Shown here: positions 18,015 through 25,680 of the stretch, piece by piece
How the letters are laid out: each line of letters begins with the position of its first letter
Numbering within the stretch: position 1 is the stretch's first letter
Assembly: GCA_003220535.1 (NCBI GenBank)
Contig: QHSU01000085.1
Span: 1 to 61,315 of the forward strand
DNA length: 61,315 nt
Direction of reading: 5' to 3'
Origin: Candidatus Rokuibacteriota bacterium
Lineage (GTDB): Bacteria; Methylomirabilota; Methylomirabilia; Rokubacteriales; CSP1-6
Made by a program: the position numbers and the translations under genes
Notes under the pieces: generated by a model
What the model was told of the DNA's origin: nothing
The model's database searches: none
Seen by the model: the letters and a program-made list of their open reading frames with translations, nothing else

Positions 18015-18953
18015 ATGGCGAGCACGCACCACCTCGACCGCGAGACGGTTCACCGCGAGTGGAACAACGCGCTGCCGCCACGGCTCACGATCGATCCCGG
18101 GGACACGGTCGTCTTCGACACGCGCGACGCCGCCGACGGCTACTACTCGCCGGCCTCCTCGCACGCCGACGTCATCGGGCGCGGTCCGTTCCGCGGGCAC
18201 CCGCTGACGGGGCCGGTCAGCGTCAGGGGTGCCCGGCGCGGCGACGTGCTGTCGGTAGAGATCCTCGCGGTGAAGCCCGCCGCGACGTTCGGCTGGACGG
18301 CGATCCGGCCCGGTCGCGGTCTCTTGCCCGAGGCCGAGTTCCCGAAACCGTTCCTGACGATCTGGGACCTGAGCGACGGCACCCACGCCCGGATGGGGCG
18401 CGACATCAAGGTCCCCATCGCGCCGTTTCCGGGAGTGATGGGCGTGGCCCTCGACGAGCCCGGCGGTCACAGCACGATGCCGCCGCGGAAGAACGGCGGC
18501 AACATGGACATCAAGCAGCTCGTCGCCGGGACGACGCTGTCCCTGCCCGTGTGGGTCGACGGGGCGCTCTTCAGCGTCGGTGACGCCCACGCGGCTCAGG
18601 GCGACGGCGAGGTGTGCGTCACGGCGGTCGAGATGATGGGGCGCGTCACGCTCCGCTTCGGGCTCGAATCCGGGCGGGGGATCCGGGAACCGCAGTTCAA
18701 GACGCGCGGGCCGCTCCCGTTCGCGTTCGAGCGCGGGCCCTGCTTCGCGACGACCGCCCACGGCCCCGATCTCTTCGCCGACGCCCAGCAGGCGATCCGT
18801 TACATGATCGAGCACCTGGTGGAGGAGCGAGGCCTCAGCCGCGAAGAGGCCTACATCCTCTGCAGCGTGGCCGTCGACCTCAAGATCAGTGAGATCGTCG
18901 ACGCCCCCAACTGGATCGTCTCGGCGTTTCTTCCCGAAGCGGTCTTCGCGTGA
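18015..18953 (+). CDS. Acetamidase/formamidase family protein
   Basis: A 312-residue FmdA/AmdA-type protein, a metal-dependent hydrolase of small amides. Signature stretches are PGDTVVFDTRDA, the GPVSVRGARRGDVLSVEI segment, the HSTMPPRKNGGNMDIKQL region and VGDAHAAQGDGEVC. The GNMD and DAHAAQGDGE segments are the most conserved part of the family. It sits 18 bases after the LigB gene and so may remove a formyl or acetyl amide or ammonia from the same substrate. The cytoplasmic location is inferred from the lack of a signal peptide. Confidence 0.9.
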   Translation: MASTHHLDRETVHREWNNALPPRLTIDPGDTVVFDTRDAADGYYSPASSHADVIGRGPFRGHPLTGPVSVRGARRGDVLSVEILAVKPAATFGWTAIRPGRGLLPEAEFPKPFLTIWDLSDGTHARMGRDIKVPIAPFPGVMGVALDEPGGHSTMPPRKNGGNMDIKQLVAGTTLSLPVWVDGALFSVGDAHAAQGDGEVCVTAVEMMGRVTLRFGLESGRGIREPQFKTRGPLPFAFERGPCFATTAHGPDLFADAQQAIRYMIEHLVEERGLSREEAYILCSVAVDLKISEIVDAPNWIVSAFLPEAVFA

Positions 18954-19036
18954 GGCTCGACCGCCCGGGCGCCTCACGATCACGCTCGAAAGGCACGACG
19001 GCCTGAGTGGTCGCGGCCATGAACCGAGGAGGGGCC

Positions 19037-19873
19037 ATGCACTACGGCGTCTTCATCTTCCCCACGGACTACTCGATCCGGATCGACGAGCTGGCGCGGG
19101 CAGCGGAGGAGCGGGGGTTCGAGTCGTTGTTCGTGACCGAGCACACCCACATCCCGACGAGCCGGCGGTCGCCGTTCGCAGGCGGCGGCCCGCTGCCGAA
19201 GGAGTACTCGCACACGCTGGATCCGTTCGTCGGGCTCACCGCCGCCGCGGCTGCGACGCGCACGCTCAAGGTCGGCACCGGCATCTGTCTCGTCGTCGAG
19301 CACGACCCGATCACGCTGGCGAAGACGATCGCAAGTCTCGATCTGCTCTCGAACGGACGGTTCCTGTTCGGCATCGGGGCCGGCTGGAACGCCGAGGAGA
19401 TGGAAAACCACGGCACGGTCTTCAAGACGCGCTTCCGACTCCTGCGGGAGCGCGTCCTGGCCATGAAGGAGATCTGGACCAAGGAGGCGGCCGAGTTCCA
19501 CGGCGACTACGTCAACTTCGATCCGATCTGGTCCTACCCGAAGCCGGTCCAGAAGCCGCACCCACCGGTGCTGCTGGGCGGCGAGAGCGGCCACACGCTG
19601 CAGCGCATAGTGGACTTCTGCGACGGCTGGTTCCCTCGCGGACGCAACGCCGAGGCGATCCTGCCGGGCCTCGCCGACCTGAAGGCGCGCGCGGCACGGG
19701 CCGGCCGGGATCCCGAGTCGCTGTCGGTATCGGTGTTCGGGGCCAAGCCGGAGCGCGCTACGCTCGACGCCTACGCCGCCGCCGGGATCACGCGCGTCAT
19801 CTTGAGATTGCCATCGGAGGGCCGGGACGCCGTGCTGGCGCTCCTGGACGAGCACGCCAAGCTGATTCGGTGA
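19037..19873 (+). CDS. LLM-class, probably F420-dependent oxidoreductase
   Basis: A 278-residue luciferase-like TIM barrel. HYGVFIFPTDYSIRIDELARAAEERGF and EHTHIPTSRRSP near residues 40-52 match the F420-dependent subfamily (TIGR03619-like) better than FMN monooxygenases. The ATG at 19037 has GGAGG 4-8 bases upstream; an in-frame GTG at 19007 is less likely. Its stop overlaps the next gene (GTGA), which belongs to another family with many F420-using members. Together they imply that the host makes F420. Confidence 0.88.
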   Translation: MHYGVFIFPTDYSIRIDELARAAEERGFESLFVTEHTHIPTSRRSPFAGGGPLPKEYSHTLDPFVGLTAAAAATRTLKVGTGICLVVEHDPITLAKTIASLDLLSNGRFLFGIGAGWNAEEMENHGTVFKTRFRLLRERVLAMKEIWTKEAAEFHGDYVNFDPIWSYPKPVQKPHPPVLLGGESGHTLQRIVDFCDGWFPRGRNAEAILPGLADLKARAARAGRDPESLSVSVFGAKPERATLDAYAAAGITRVILRLPSEGRDAVLALLDEHAKLIR

Positions 19874-20316
19874 GAACAGACCTTCCCGCGTTCGCCACCG
19901 AGCTCTTGTACCAGAGCCGTGTCGCGCGGCTCGGCACGGCGGACCGGGCGGGTCAGCCGCTCGTCGTGCCGGTGTGCTACGTTTTCGACGGGCGGGCGTG
20001 CTTCTCCGCGATCGACGGAAAACCCAAGCGTGTCGCGGCGGCGAGACTGCGGCGCGTACGCAACATCGAGGAGAACCCCCGCGTCTCCTTGACCGTCGAT
20101 CGCTACGACGAAGAGTGGTCGCGACTCTGCTGGGTGATCGTCCAGGGCCGCGGCGATATTCTCACCGAAGGGCCCGAGCGGGCGGCGGCCGTCGATCTCC
20201 TGTTGGCCAAGTACGCGCAGTATCGCGCCATGCCGCTCGACCGGGACACCGCAACCGTGATTCGCATCTCGCCCGAGCGAACACTCTTCTGGCGCTGGAC
20301 CAATCCGTCGGAATGA
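19870..20316 (+). CDS. PPOX-class flavin/F420-binding protein
   Basis: A 148-residue split-barrel protein of the pyridoxamine 5'-phosphate oxidase superfamily, close in pattern to the Rv0121-type probable F420-dependent enzymes. RVARLGTADRAGQPLVVPVCYVFDG opens the barrel, followed by KRVRNIEENP-like RRVRNIEENPRVSL and a WVIVQGRGDI strand. The GTG start overlaps the LLM gene's TGA. Reduction of an unsaturated ring or ketone is plausible, but the substrate is unknown. Confidence 0.85.
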   Translation: MRTDLPAFATELLYQSRVARLGTADRAGQPLVVPVCYVFDGRACFSAIDGKPKRVAAARLRRVRNIEENPRVSLTVDRYDEEWSRLCWVIVQGRGDILTEGPERAAAVDLLLAKYAQYRAMPLDRDTATVIRISPERTLFWRWTNPSE

Positions 20317-20363
20317 CGCCGACTGCGGTACGCAAGGCTGACCGAGGCCCCGTCCGATGAAAC

Positions 20364-22094
20364 CTAGCGTCTCTCGATCTGGAGGCCGGCCTGCGAGACC
20401 AGGACGCCCGCCTGCCCCGCCTGCCGCATCGCCTGCGCGAGCCGATGCTTCTCGATCCACGCCCTGATCTCCAGATCCCGGTGGCTGTCGAAGAACTCCG
20501 CGGTCATGGTGATCAGCTGCGTGACCTTCCCGTGGTTGTCCTGGAGCTGAAAGACCTGCGAGTTGCGCTGGAAATCGTAAAAGTCGTAGACCGTGCACAG
20601 CGGGAACTCACGCTGCAGGTACCCGCGCACGACCGCGATCTTCACCTCGTCGAGCGCCGGGTGATCGAGGAACTTCCGCCACTGGGGCGCGAGCTCGCCG
20701 TTGTCCGGGAGGGTCAACCCCTGGAAGAGGCTCCGCTGCTTCTCCGTCAGCTCCCCCACCGGGTCGTGTGACTCGTCCTGGATTTCGTCGGGAGCGACAT
20801 CGTGGTGGGCGACCTCGATCTCAGCCGCGAAAGGCTGGATCGCGAGCGGCGGAGGCGTCGCTGCCGGCGGGACACTCGCGCGGGGCGTCCCCGGCTGCGG
20901 CTGCGGCGCCGGCCGCGCGTCGAACGTGCTCGTCAGCTTGTCGAGGAACTTCCGCCAGGTCGGCGCGAGGTCGCCCTTGGCCGCGTCGCCCTTGGGAGCG
21001 TCGCCCCTGGCGACGTCGTTGTCGCTTTGCGGCAGATCGTTCTTCGCCACGCCATTCTTGGCGAGATCGCTCTTGGCGAGACCACCTTTCGCGTTGAGGT
21101 CGAGCCCCTGGAGCATCACGCGGGGGTCGGCGGCGGGCGCCGGTTTCGGCTCGACGTTCGACGCGCGGGCGGCAGCGGGCGGTGCCGGGGTCTTGCCGAC
21201 GTCGCGGGGGGCCGGCGTCCGTTCCTCTGCCGGGGCTCGCAGACTGTCAGGAACCTCACGCGGCTTGCGGCGGGGCGAATTCTCCGCAGGCGGACGCAAC
21301 CCCTTGAGTATCACCGGCGGACGCTCCGAGCCTTGGGTCGAGTCGTTGCCGAGGGACCCATTGGTCGCCGCCGGCTCGACGATCCGAGGGGCGGCCTTGC
21401 TCTCGTGCAGCATCACGATCCGGGGCTCCTCGAGCGGGACGACCTTCGGCTCTTCGCGGGCTGCGACCTTCGGCTCCTCGCGCAGCACCACGACCTTGGG
21501 TCCTTCGCGTGGGACGATCTTCGGCTCCTCACGCGGCACGACCTTCGGCTCCTCGCGCGGGACGATCGGTTGCTCGACGATCGGGTGCTCGACGCGCTCG
21601 GGCCGCTTCGCGGCGATCGTCTCGGGGAAGACGGCCGAAAGCGGCGCCCAGTCGACCCGGTCTAGGTAAAAACCCGTCGTCCCATTGGCCTCGACGTAGC
21701 GAAACTCGAAGCAGTCGACCGTCGAGAACTTGAGCAGCCGCATCTTGCGCACGAACGACTCGAGCAGCCGCTCCGCCACGAAGACGACGCGCGGTGGACA
21801 TCCGGGCTGGACGGTCGCCGGGACGAGCCGCTGCAGCGACTCCGGATACTCGAGACACCACGCGTACGCCTCGAGCGCTCGGATGAGCATGGCGTCGTCC
21901 GCGGTGAGGCCGAGGGTGATCAGGACAGGCGCCTGCGCCGTGTCGATCGCGGCGAGCTCGATGGTCGTCCGGCCGAGATTGAAATTCGAAGCAAGGATCT
22001 GCAGACCGGGCTCGATCGCTTCGGCGTTCTCTGCGACGAGTGCTCCGAGGTGTTGCAGATTCTTGACTTCCCGGCGCTTGAATGTCAGGTTCAT
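20364..22094 (-). CDS. Multidomain protein with degenerate NucS/DUF91-like nuclease fold, repeats and a novel C-terminal domain
   Basis: A 576-residue protein that I do not recognise as a whole. Residues 7-150 resemble the PD-(D/E)xK fold of DUF91/NucS proteins (EPGLQILAS, ELAAID, then a strand VLITLGL where a working enzyme has an ExK such as VIELK), so the catalytic Glu and Lys appear to be missing. Residues 177-233 hold about seven eight-residue units like VVPREEPK. A Pro/Ala-rich linker follows. The motif LAP(T/Q)WRKFLD occurs twice (near 379 and 471), and residues 445-576 form a conserved-looking C-terminal domain. A strong sigma-54-type promoter lies 24 bases upstream. Confidence 0.75.
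   Translation of the reverse strand: MNLTFKRREVKNLQHLGALVAENAEAIEPGLQILASNFNLGRTTIELAAIDTAQAPVLITLGLTADDAMLIRALEAYAWCLEYPESLQRLVPATVQPGCPPRVVFVAERLLESFVRKMRLLKFSTVDCFEFRYVEANGTTGFYLDRVDWAPLSAVFPETIAAKRPERVEHPIVEQPIVPREEPKVVPREEPKIVPREGPKVVVLREEPKVAAREEPKVVPLEEPRIVMLHESKAAPRIVEPAATNGSLGNDSTQGSERPPVILKGLRPPAENSPRRKPREVPDSLRAPAEERTPAPRDVGKTPAPPAAARASNVEPKPAPAADPRVMLQGLDLNAKGGLAKSDLAKNGVAKNDLPQSDNDVARGDAPKGDAAKGDLAPTWRKFLDKLTSTFDARPAPQPQPGTPRASVPPAATPPPLAIQPFAAEIEVAHHDVAPDEIQDESHDPVGELTEKQRSLFQGLTLPDNGELAPQWRKFLDHPALDEVKIAVVRGYLQREFPLCTVYDFYDFQRNSQVFQLQDNHGKVTQLITMTAEFFDSHRDLEIRAWIEKHRLAQAMRQAGQAGVLVSQAGLQIERR
21396..21569 (-). repeat. Coding octapeptide repeat
   Basis: About seven degenerate 24-base units encode variants of VVPREEPK (for example IVPREGPK, VAAREEPK, VVPLEEPR) inside the 20364-22094 gene. 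The alternating acidic and basic residues with regular Pro suggest an extended spacer or protein-binding region. This is a protein repeat, not a CRISPR. Confidence 0.75.
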
Positions 22095-22117
22095 ACAGAC
22101 ATCCCCGACGCCCGTCG

Positions 22118-22133
22118 AGCAACCGCTGTGCCA
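22118..22133 (-). promoter_or_regulatory. Sigma-54-type promoter of the pseudo-nuclease gene
   Basis: The minus strand reads TGGCACAGCGGTTGCT, which matches the TGGCAC-N5-TTGCT consensus at every fixed position. The ATG at 22094 lies about 24 bases further on, so the leader would be about 12 bases. Confidence 0.7.
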
Positions 22134-22401
22134 GGGGAGATCCAAGAGTTTGGTAAGTGAAAACAAGCGGTTGCGCTGCTCAGTCTCGCCAGTGCGTCAC
22201 AAAGTCAAGACAAAGTGGCACGATCGCATCAAGCGCCTGCCACGAGGTCACTACAAATGTTCCCAGTCGACAAAAAAATGGTCAACGGGTAAGAAATTTC
22301 TTGGTCAGGGAGTGTCCAGAGGGTAGGTTCTTGTCACGACGGAGGGGTCGATCTTCCAGATTTCATAGACTATTCCCCAAAATGGTCCCAGTAAGCTCTA
22401 G

Positions 22402-22417
22402 TGGCATTCGGATTGCT
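22402..22417 (+). promoter_or_regulatory. Sigma-54-type promoter of the GGDEF operon
   Basis: Reads TGGCATTCGGATTGCT, with GG-N10-GC spacing and perfect TGGCA and TTGCT elements. It lies 108 bases before the GTG of the first GAF-GGDEF gene, giving a leader near 95 bases. Confidence 0.65.
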
Positions 22418-22524
22418 CGGTTGTCTCGCGCATCAGTCTGACTCGGGATTTTCTGGGAGGCGCGGATGCGGACCTCGGAAGCAGTGGCAGGCAGGGTGCC
22501 CCGTAACAGCCGGAAGCGCCGTCC

Positions 22525-23562
22525 GTGAACCTGACCCAAGCTTTCAGAGAGCTCGTGCAGATCGGGATCACCCTGACCAGCGAGCAGGATCTCGCGACGC
22601 TGCTCGAACGGATCCTCACCGAAGCCCGTCGGTTCACCCACGCCGAGGCCGGGACCTTGTTCCTCCGCGAAGGCGATATGCTCCGCTTTTCCGTCGTCCA
22701 GAACGACAAGCTGGCGCGTGAACTGGGTCAGGACGAAATGCGGCGCCGTCTCCAGGCTGAGCCCCTGAGCCTCCGGGAGCTGAGCCTCGCCGGTCACGTG
22801 GCCCTGACCGGCGATATCCTCAACCTGCACGACACGTACATGATCCCGCCGGATCGACCCTACTCCTTCGACTCGCGCGTCGACGAGCGGCTCAACTACC
22901 GCACGCAGTCGATCCTGGTGGTTCCGCTCCAGGACCCGGCGAACAACATTCTCGGCGTGCTCGAGCTCATCAACGCTCTCGATCGGGGACGCGTCGTGCC
23001 CTTCGACTCCCAATACGAGAGCCTCGTGCGCTCGCTGGCGTCGCAGGCGGCCGTCGCGCTGCGCAACGCCCGGCTGGAGGATCTTTCGTTCAAGGACGCG
23101 CTGACGGACGTGTACAACCGTCGCTACTTCACGATCCGGATCGAGGAGGAATTCAAGCGCCACTGCCGCTTCGGCGAGCCGCTCTCGCTCGCGCTCGTGG
23201 ACCTCGACCACTTCAAGGAGGTCAACGACCGGTTCGGCCATCGCGCCGGCGACGAAGCCCTGCGCGAGGTCTCCCAGCTCCTCGTGAAGCACTCGCGCAG
23301 CTTCAGCATCGTCACCCGGTACGGGGGCGATGAGTTCGCGATCATCCTCGTGAACACGGCGAAGGCAGGCGGCATCACCTACGCGGACCGCATTCGCAAC
23401 GTCATCGAGCTGCACCCCTTCCCGCACGCGCCCGTCACGGTCAGCCTCGGCGTCGCCAGCCTCCCGGAAGACGCCACGACCGTCGACGACCTGATCGTCG
23501 CCGCCGACCAGGCTCTCTACGACGCCAAGCGGCTGGGTCGGAATCGAGTCGCCGTGCCGTGA
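22525..23562 (+). CDS. GAF-domain diguanylate cyclase
   Basis: A 345-residue soluble protein that should make cyclic di-GMP from two GTP. The GAF domain covers about residues 15-170 (RFTHAEAGTLFLREGD, then LVVPLQ), with SLASQAAVALRNARL as the connecting helix. The GGDEF domain has the metal Asp in LVDLDHFK and an intact RYGGDEF at residues 266-271. The inhibitory I-site RxxD is replaced by RSFS, so product inhibition at that site is unlikely. The GTG start at 22525 lies downstream of a sigma-54-type promoter, and the gene overlaps its paralogue by 4 bases. Confidence 0.93.
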   Translation: MNLTQAFRELVQIGITLTSEQDLATLLERILTEARRFTHAEAGTLFLREGDMLRFSVVQNDKLARELGQDEMRRRLQAEPLSLRELSLAGHVALTGDILNLHDTYMIPPDRPYSFDSRVDERLNYRTQSILVVPLQDPANNILGVLELINALDRGRVVPFDSQYESLVRSLASQAAVALRNARLEDLSFKDALTDVYNRRYFTIRIEEEFKRHCRFGEPLSLALVDLDHFKEVNDRFGHRAGDEALREVSQLLVKHSRSFSIVTRYGGDEFAIILVNTAKAGGITYADRIRNVIELHPFPHAPVTVSLGVASLPEDATTVDDLIVAADQALYDAKRLGRNRVAVP

Positions 23563-24617
23563 GTCACCTCACGATGTTCGACCGCGAACAGCTCCTGGCG
23601 GAGCTCGTCGACATCAGCATCGCGCTCACCAGCGAGCGCGACCTCTATGCTCTGCTCGACCGCGTCCTCGAGGCGGCGCGCCGCTGCACGCGGGCCGAGG
23701 CCGGAACGCTCTTCCTGCGCGAGGGCGACCACCTCCGCTTCGCGGTGGTGCAGAACGATTTCCTGCAGCAGAAGCTGGGCGCGCTCGAGCTGCAGCAGCG
23801 GTTCCAGGCCGAGCCCCTGCGGCTGACCGAGCCGAGCCTCGCCGGCCACGTCGCCCAGACCGGAGAGATCATCAACGTCGCCGACGCGTACGCGATCGGC
23901 GTGCACGAGACCCGGGCGCACAACCAGCGGTTCGACACCACCAGCGACTACTCCACGCGCTCGGTGCTGGTCGTCCCCCTGCAAGATCTGAGCGGGAGCA
24001 TCGTCGGGGTGCTCGAGCTCCTGAACGCCCTCGACGACGCCGGCGCGATCGTCCCGTTCGATCCCGACCACGAGAAGCTGGTACGGGCGCTCGCCTCCCA
24101 GGCGGCGGTCGCGGTCCGCAACGCCCGACTCGAGGATCTCTCGTTCAAGGACCTGCCGACCGAGCTCTACAACCGGCGTTACTTCGACCTGCGGATCGAC
24201 GAGGAGGTCAAGCGCCACACGCGGTTCGGGCACCCCCTCTCACTCGTCGTCCTGAATGTCGATCACTTCAGGCAGCTCAACACGGATCATGGGCGCGCCG
24301 TGGGCGACGAGGTGCTCAGCGAGGTGGCGCGGCTGCTCGTCAAGCACTCACGCAGCTTCACCATCATCGCCCGCCTGGACGGCGACGACTTCGCCGCGCT
24401 CCTCGCCAACACGCCGAGGGCCGGCGCGGTCACCTACTCCCAGCGGATCCGCGGCGTCATCGCGAACCATCGCTTCACGCACGGGGCGATCACCGCGAGC
24501 TTCGGCGTCGCCGGCCTTCCGGCCGACGCGGCATCGGCCGACGAGCTGATCGCGGCGGCCCACCGGGCGCTGAGCGACGCGAAGCGACTCGGCCGGAACC
24601 GCGTCACGGCCCTCTAG
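23559..24617 (+). CDS. GAF-GGDEF paralogue with degenerate active site
   Basis: A 352-residue tandem duplicate of the preceding protein with the same GAF-helix-GGDEF order. The signature is DGDDF (residues 274-278) instead of GGDEF, and the first metal Asp of VDLDHF is Asn (LNVDHF). Both changes should abolish cyclase activity. Such domains often become GTP or c-di-GMP sensors or regulatory partners, so a heterodimer with its active neighbour is plausible but unproven. GTG start inside the GTGA overlap. Confidence 0.9.
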   Translation: MSHLTMFDREQLLAELVDISIALTSERDLYALLDRVLEAARRCTRAEAGTLFLREGDHLRFAVVQNDFLQQKLGALELQQRFQAEPLRLTEPSLAGHVAQTGEIINVADAYAIGVHETRAHNQRFDTTSDYSTRSVLVVPLQDLSGSIVGVLELLNALDDAGAIVPFDPDHEKLVRALASQAAVAVRNARLEDLSFKDLPTELYNRRYFDLRIDEEVKRHTRFGHPLSLVVLNVDHFRQLNTDHGRAVGDEVLSEVARLLVKHSRSFTIIARLDGDDFAALLANTPRAGAVTYSQRIRGVIANHRFTHGAITASFGVAGLPADAASADELIAAAHRALSDAKRLGRNRVTAL

Positions 24618-24693
24618 CCGTCGACCCGCTCCCCGATACTTGACTTGGATCGGGCTCGTATGTCATTAGGTTCCGCACCGAGGGAGGAAGTCC

Positions 24694-25374
24694 ATGAGCA
24701 AGAGCCCATTCCGCGTCGAGCTCGAGGCCGCCGTCAGCGCTCGGCACAGCCGCCTGAATCCTTTCACGGAGAAGTGGGTCAAGGGTGAGTTGACGCGGGC
24801 GCAGCTCGGCGCCTGGGCGGCCCAGCACCATCAGTACGTCTCGCAGTTCCCCCGCTGGTGCGCCACCGTGTACGGCGAGTGCCCGGATCCGGACGCCCGC
24901 GACTTCCTGCTCGAGAACATCATCGAGGAAGAGTCGGGCACCAAGCACGTCGACCTCCTGATCCGGTTCGCGGAGGCGTGTGGCGTCTCACGCGCCGAGG
25001 TGGAGTCGAAGCGCCAGCTGTCCACCACCCGTGGGCTCACCGCGTGGTGCTACGAGATGTCCCACCGCCCGTTCCACGTCGCGGCGGCGGGTCTCCTCGT
25101 CGGGCTCGAATCCCAGGTGCCGGGCATCTATCAGCGCAACCTGCCTCCGCTCCGGACGCACTACGGCTTCACGGACCGCGAGGTCGAGTTCTTCGCGATC
25201 CACATCGAGGCCGACGAGGTCCACGGCGAGCGCGGCTACCAGATCGTCGAGCGGCATTGCACGACCGAGGCCCGGCAGGCGGAAGCGGTCGACGCGGTCC
25301 GCCAGGCGACGGAGATGCGCTGGCAGTACATGACCGGCCTCTACCGCGCCTTCGTCACGAAGGAGGACCTGTGA
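24694..25374 (+). CDS. Haem-oxygenase-like diiron oxidase (PqqC/TenA-like)
   Basis: A 226-residue all-helical protein of the TenA/PqqC/HDO fold. Potential metal ligands are visible: His in QHHQY (45/46), E78-x6-H85 in EEESGTKH, Glu139, and H170-x3-D174-x2-H177 in HIEADEVH. The last pattern is the one I recall from diiron HDO enzymes such as SznF. This suggests an oxygen-activating oxidase or lyase rather than a thiaminase. The gene has GGAGG before the ATG and overlaps a Rieske ferredoxin (GTGA), which could feed it electrons. The substrate is unknown. Confidence 0.8.
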   Translation: MSKSPFRVELEAAVSARHSRLNPFTEKWVKGELTRAQLGAWAAQHHQYVSQFPRWCATVYGECPDPDARDFLLENIIEEESGTKHVDLLIRFAEACGVSRAEVESKRQLSTTRGLTAWCYEMSHRPFHVAAAGLLVGLESQVPGIYQRNLPPLRTHYGFTDREVEFFAIHIEADEVHGERGYQIVERHCTTEARQAEAVDAVRQATEMRWQYMTGLYRAFVTKEDL

Positions 25375-25679
25375 GTCGGTGCCGTGTCGCACGCCTGGAG
25401 GATCTGCCGGCGGGCCAGCTGAAGCTGGTCGAGGCCGACGGCACGCGGGTCGTGCTGGCCCGGGTCCTGGACGAGGTCTTCGCGTGCAGCGACGAGTGCT
25501 CGCACCAGGGCGGTCCGTTGAGCGAGGGTCGTCTCTCCGGCGCCCGCCTCGCCTGCCCCTGGCACGGCTGGATGTACGACCTGAGGTCCGGCGAATGCGC
25601 CATGCCCGCGCGCGGTGCGCGGGTCGCCAGCTATCCCGTGACAATCGAAGCCGGAGAAATCTGGGTCGAGGTTCCCTGA
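25371..25679 (+). CDS. Rieske 2Fe-2S ferredoxin
   Basis: A 102-residue soluble Rieske protein. The cluster ligands are CSH in CSDECSHQGGPL and CPWH in LACPWHGWMYD, the CxH-x16-CxxH pattern of bacterial dioxygenase and nitrite-reductase ferredoxins. Its GTG overlaps the TGA of the HDO gene, which argues that it is that enzyme's electron donor. No ferredoxin reductase is adjacent. The next gene begins one base after its stop. Confidence 0.9.
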   Translation: MSRCRVARLEDLPAGQLKLVEADGTRVVLARVLDEVFACSDECSHQGGPLSEGRLSGARLACPWHGWMYDLRSGECAMPARGARVASYPVTIEAGEIWVEVP

Positions 25680-25680
25680 G

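Larger units (their letters stand above)
22095..22524. other. 430-base divergent regulatory region with two sigma-54-type promoters
   Basis: This gene-free stretch is much more AT-rich than its flanks. It separates the pseudo-nuclease gene from the tandem GGDEF genes and carries outward-facing -24/-12 promoters near each end. Between them are GTGGCA/TGCCAC inverted (22215-22220 and 22238-22243), a perfect 12-base palindrome AAGAAATTTCTT (22291-22302), two AAAATGGTC copies and the box AAAGTGGCA (22212-22220) also found at 8090-8098. Confidence 0.65.

Noticed and set aside
21396..21569. Regular short repeats that could be taken for a CRISPR array
   Set aside because: The units are contiguous, in frame and encode an octapeptide; there are no spacers and no cas genes.
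22216..22232. TGGCACGATCGCATC as another sigma-54-type promoter
   Set aside because: The -24 element matches but there is no TTGC at the -12 position.
24640..24668. TTGACT near the HDO gene as a sigma-70-type promoter
   Set aside because: No good -10 hexamer lies at the right distance (TCATTA at 17 bases is poor), so it was not listed.
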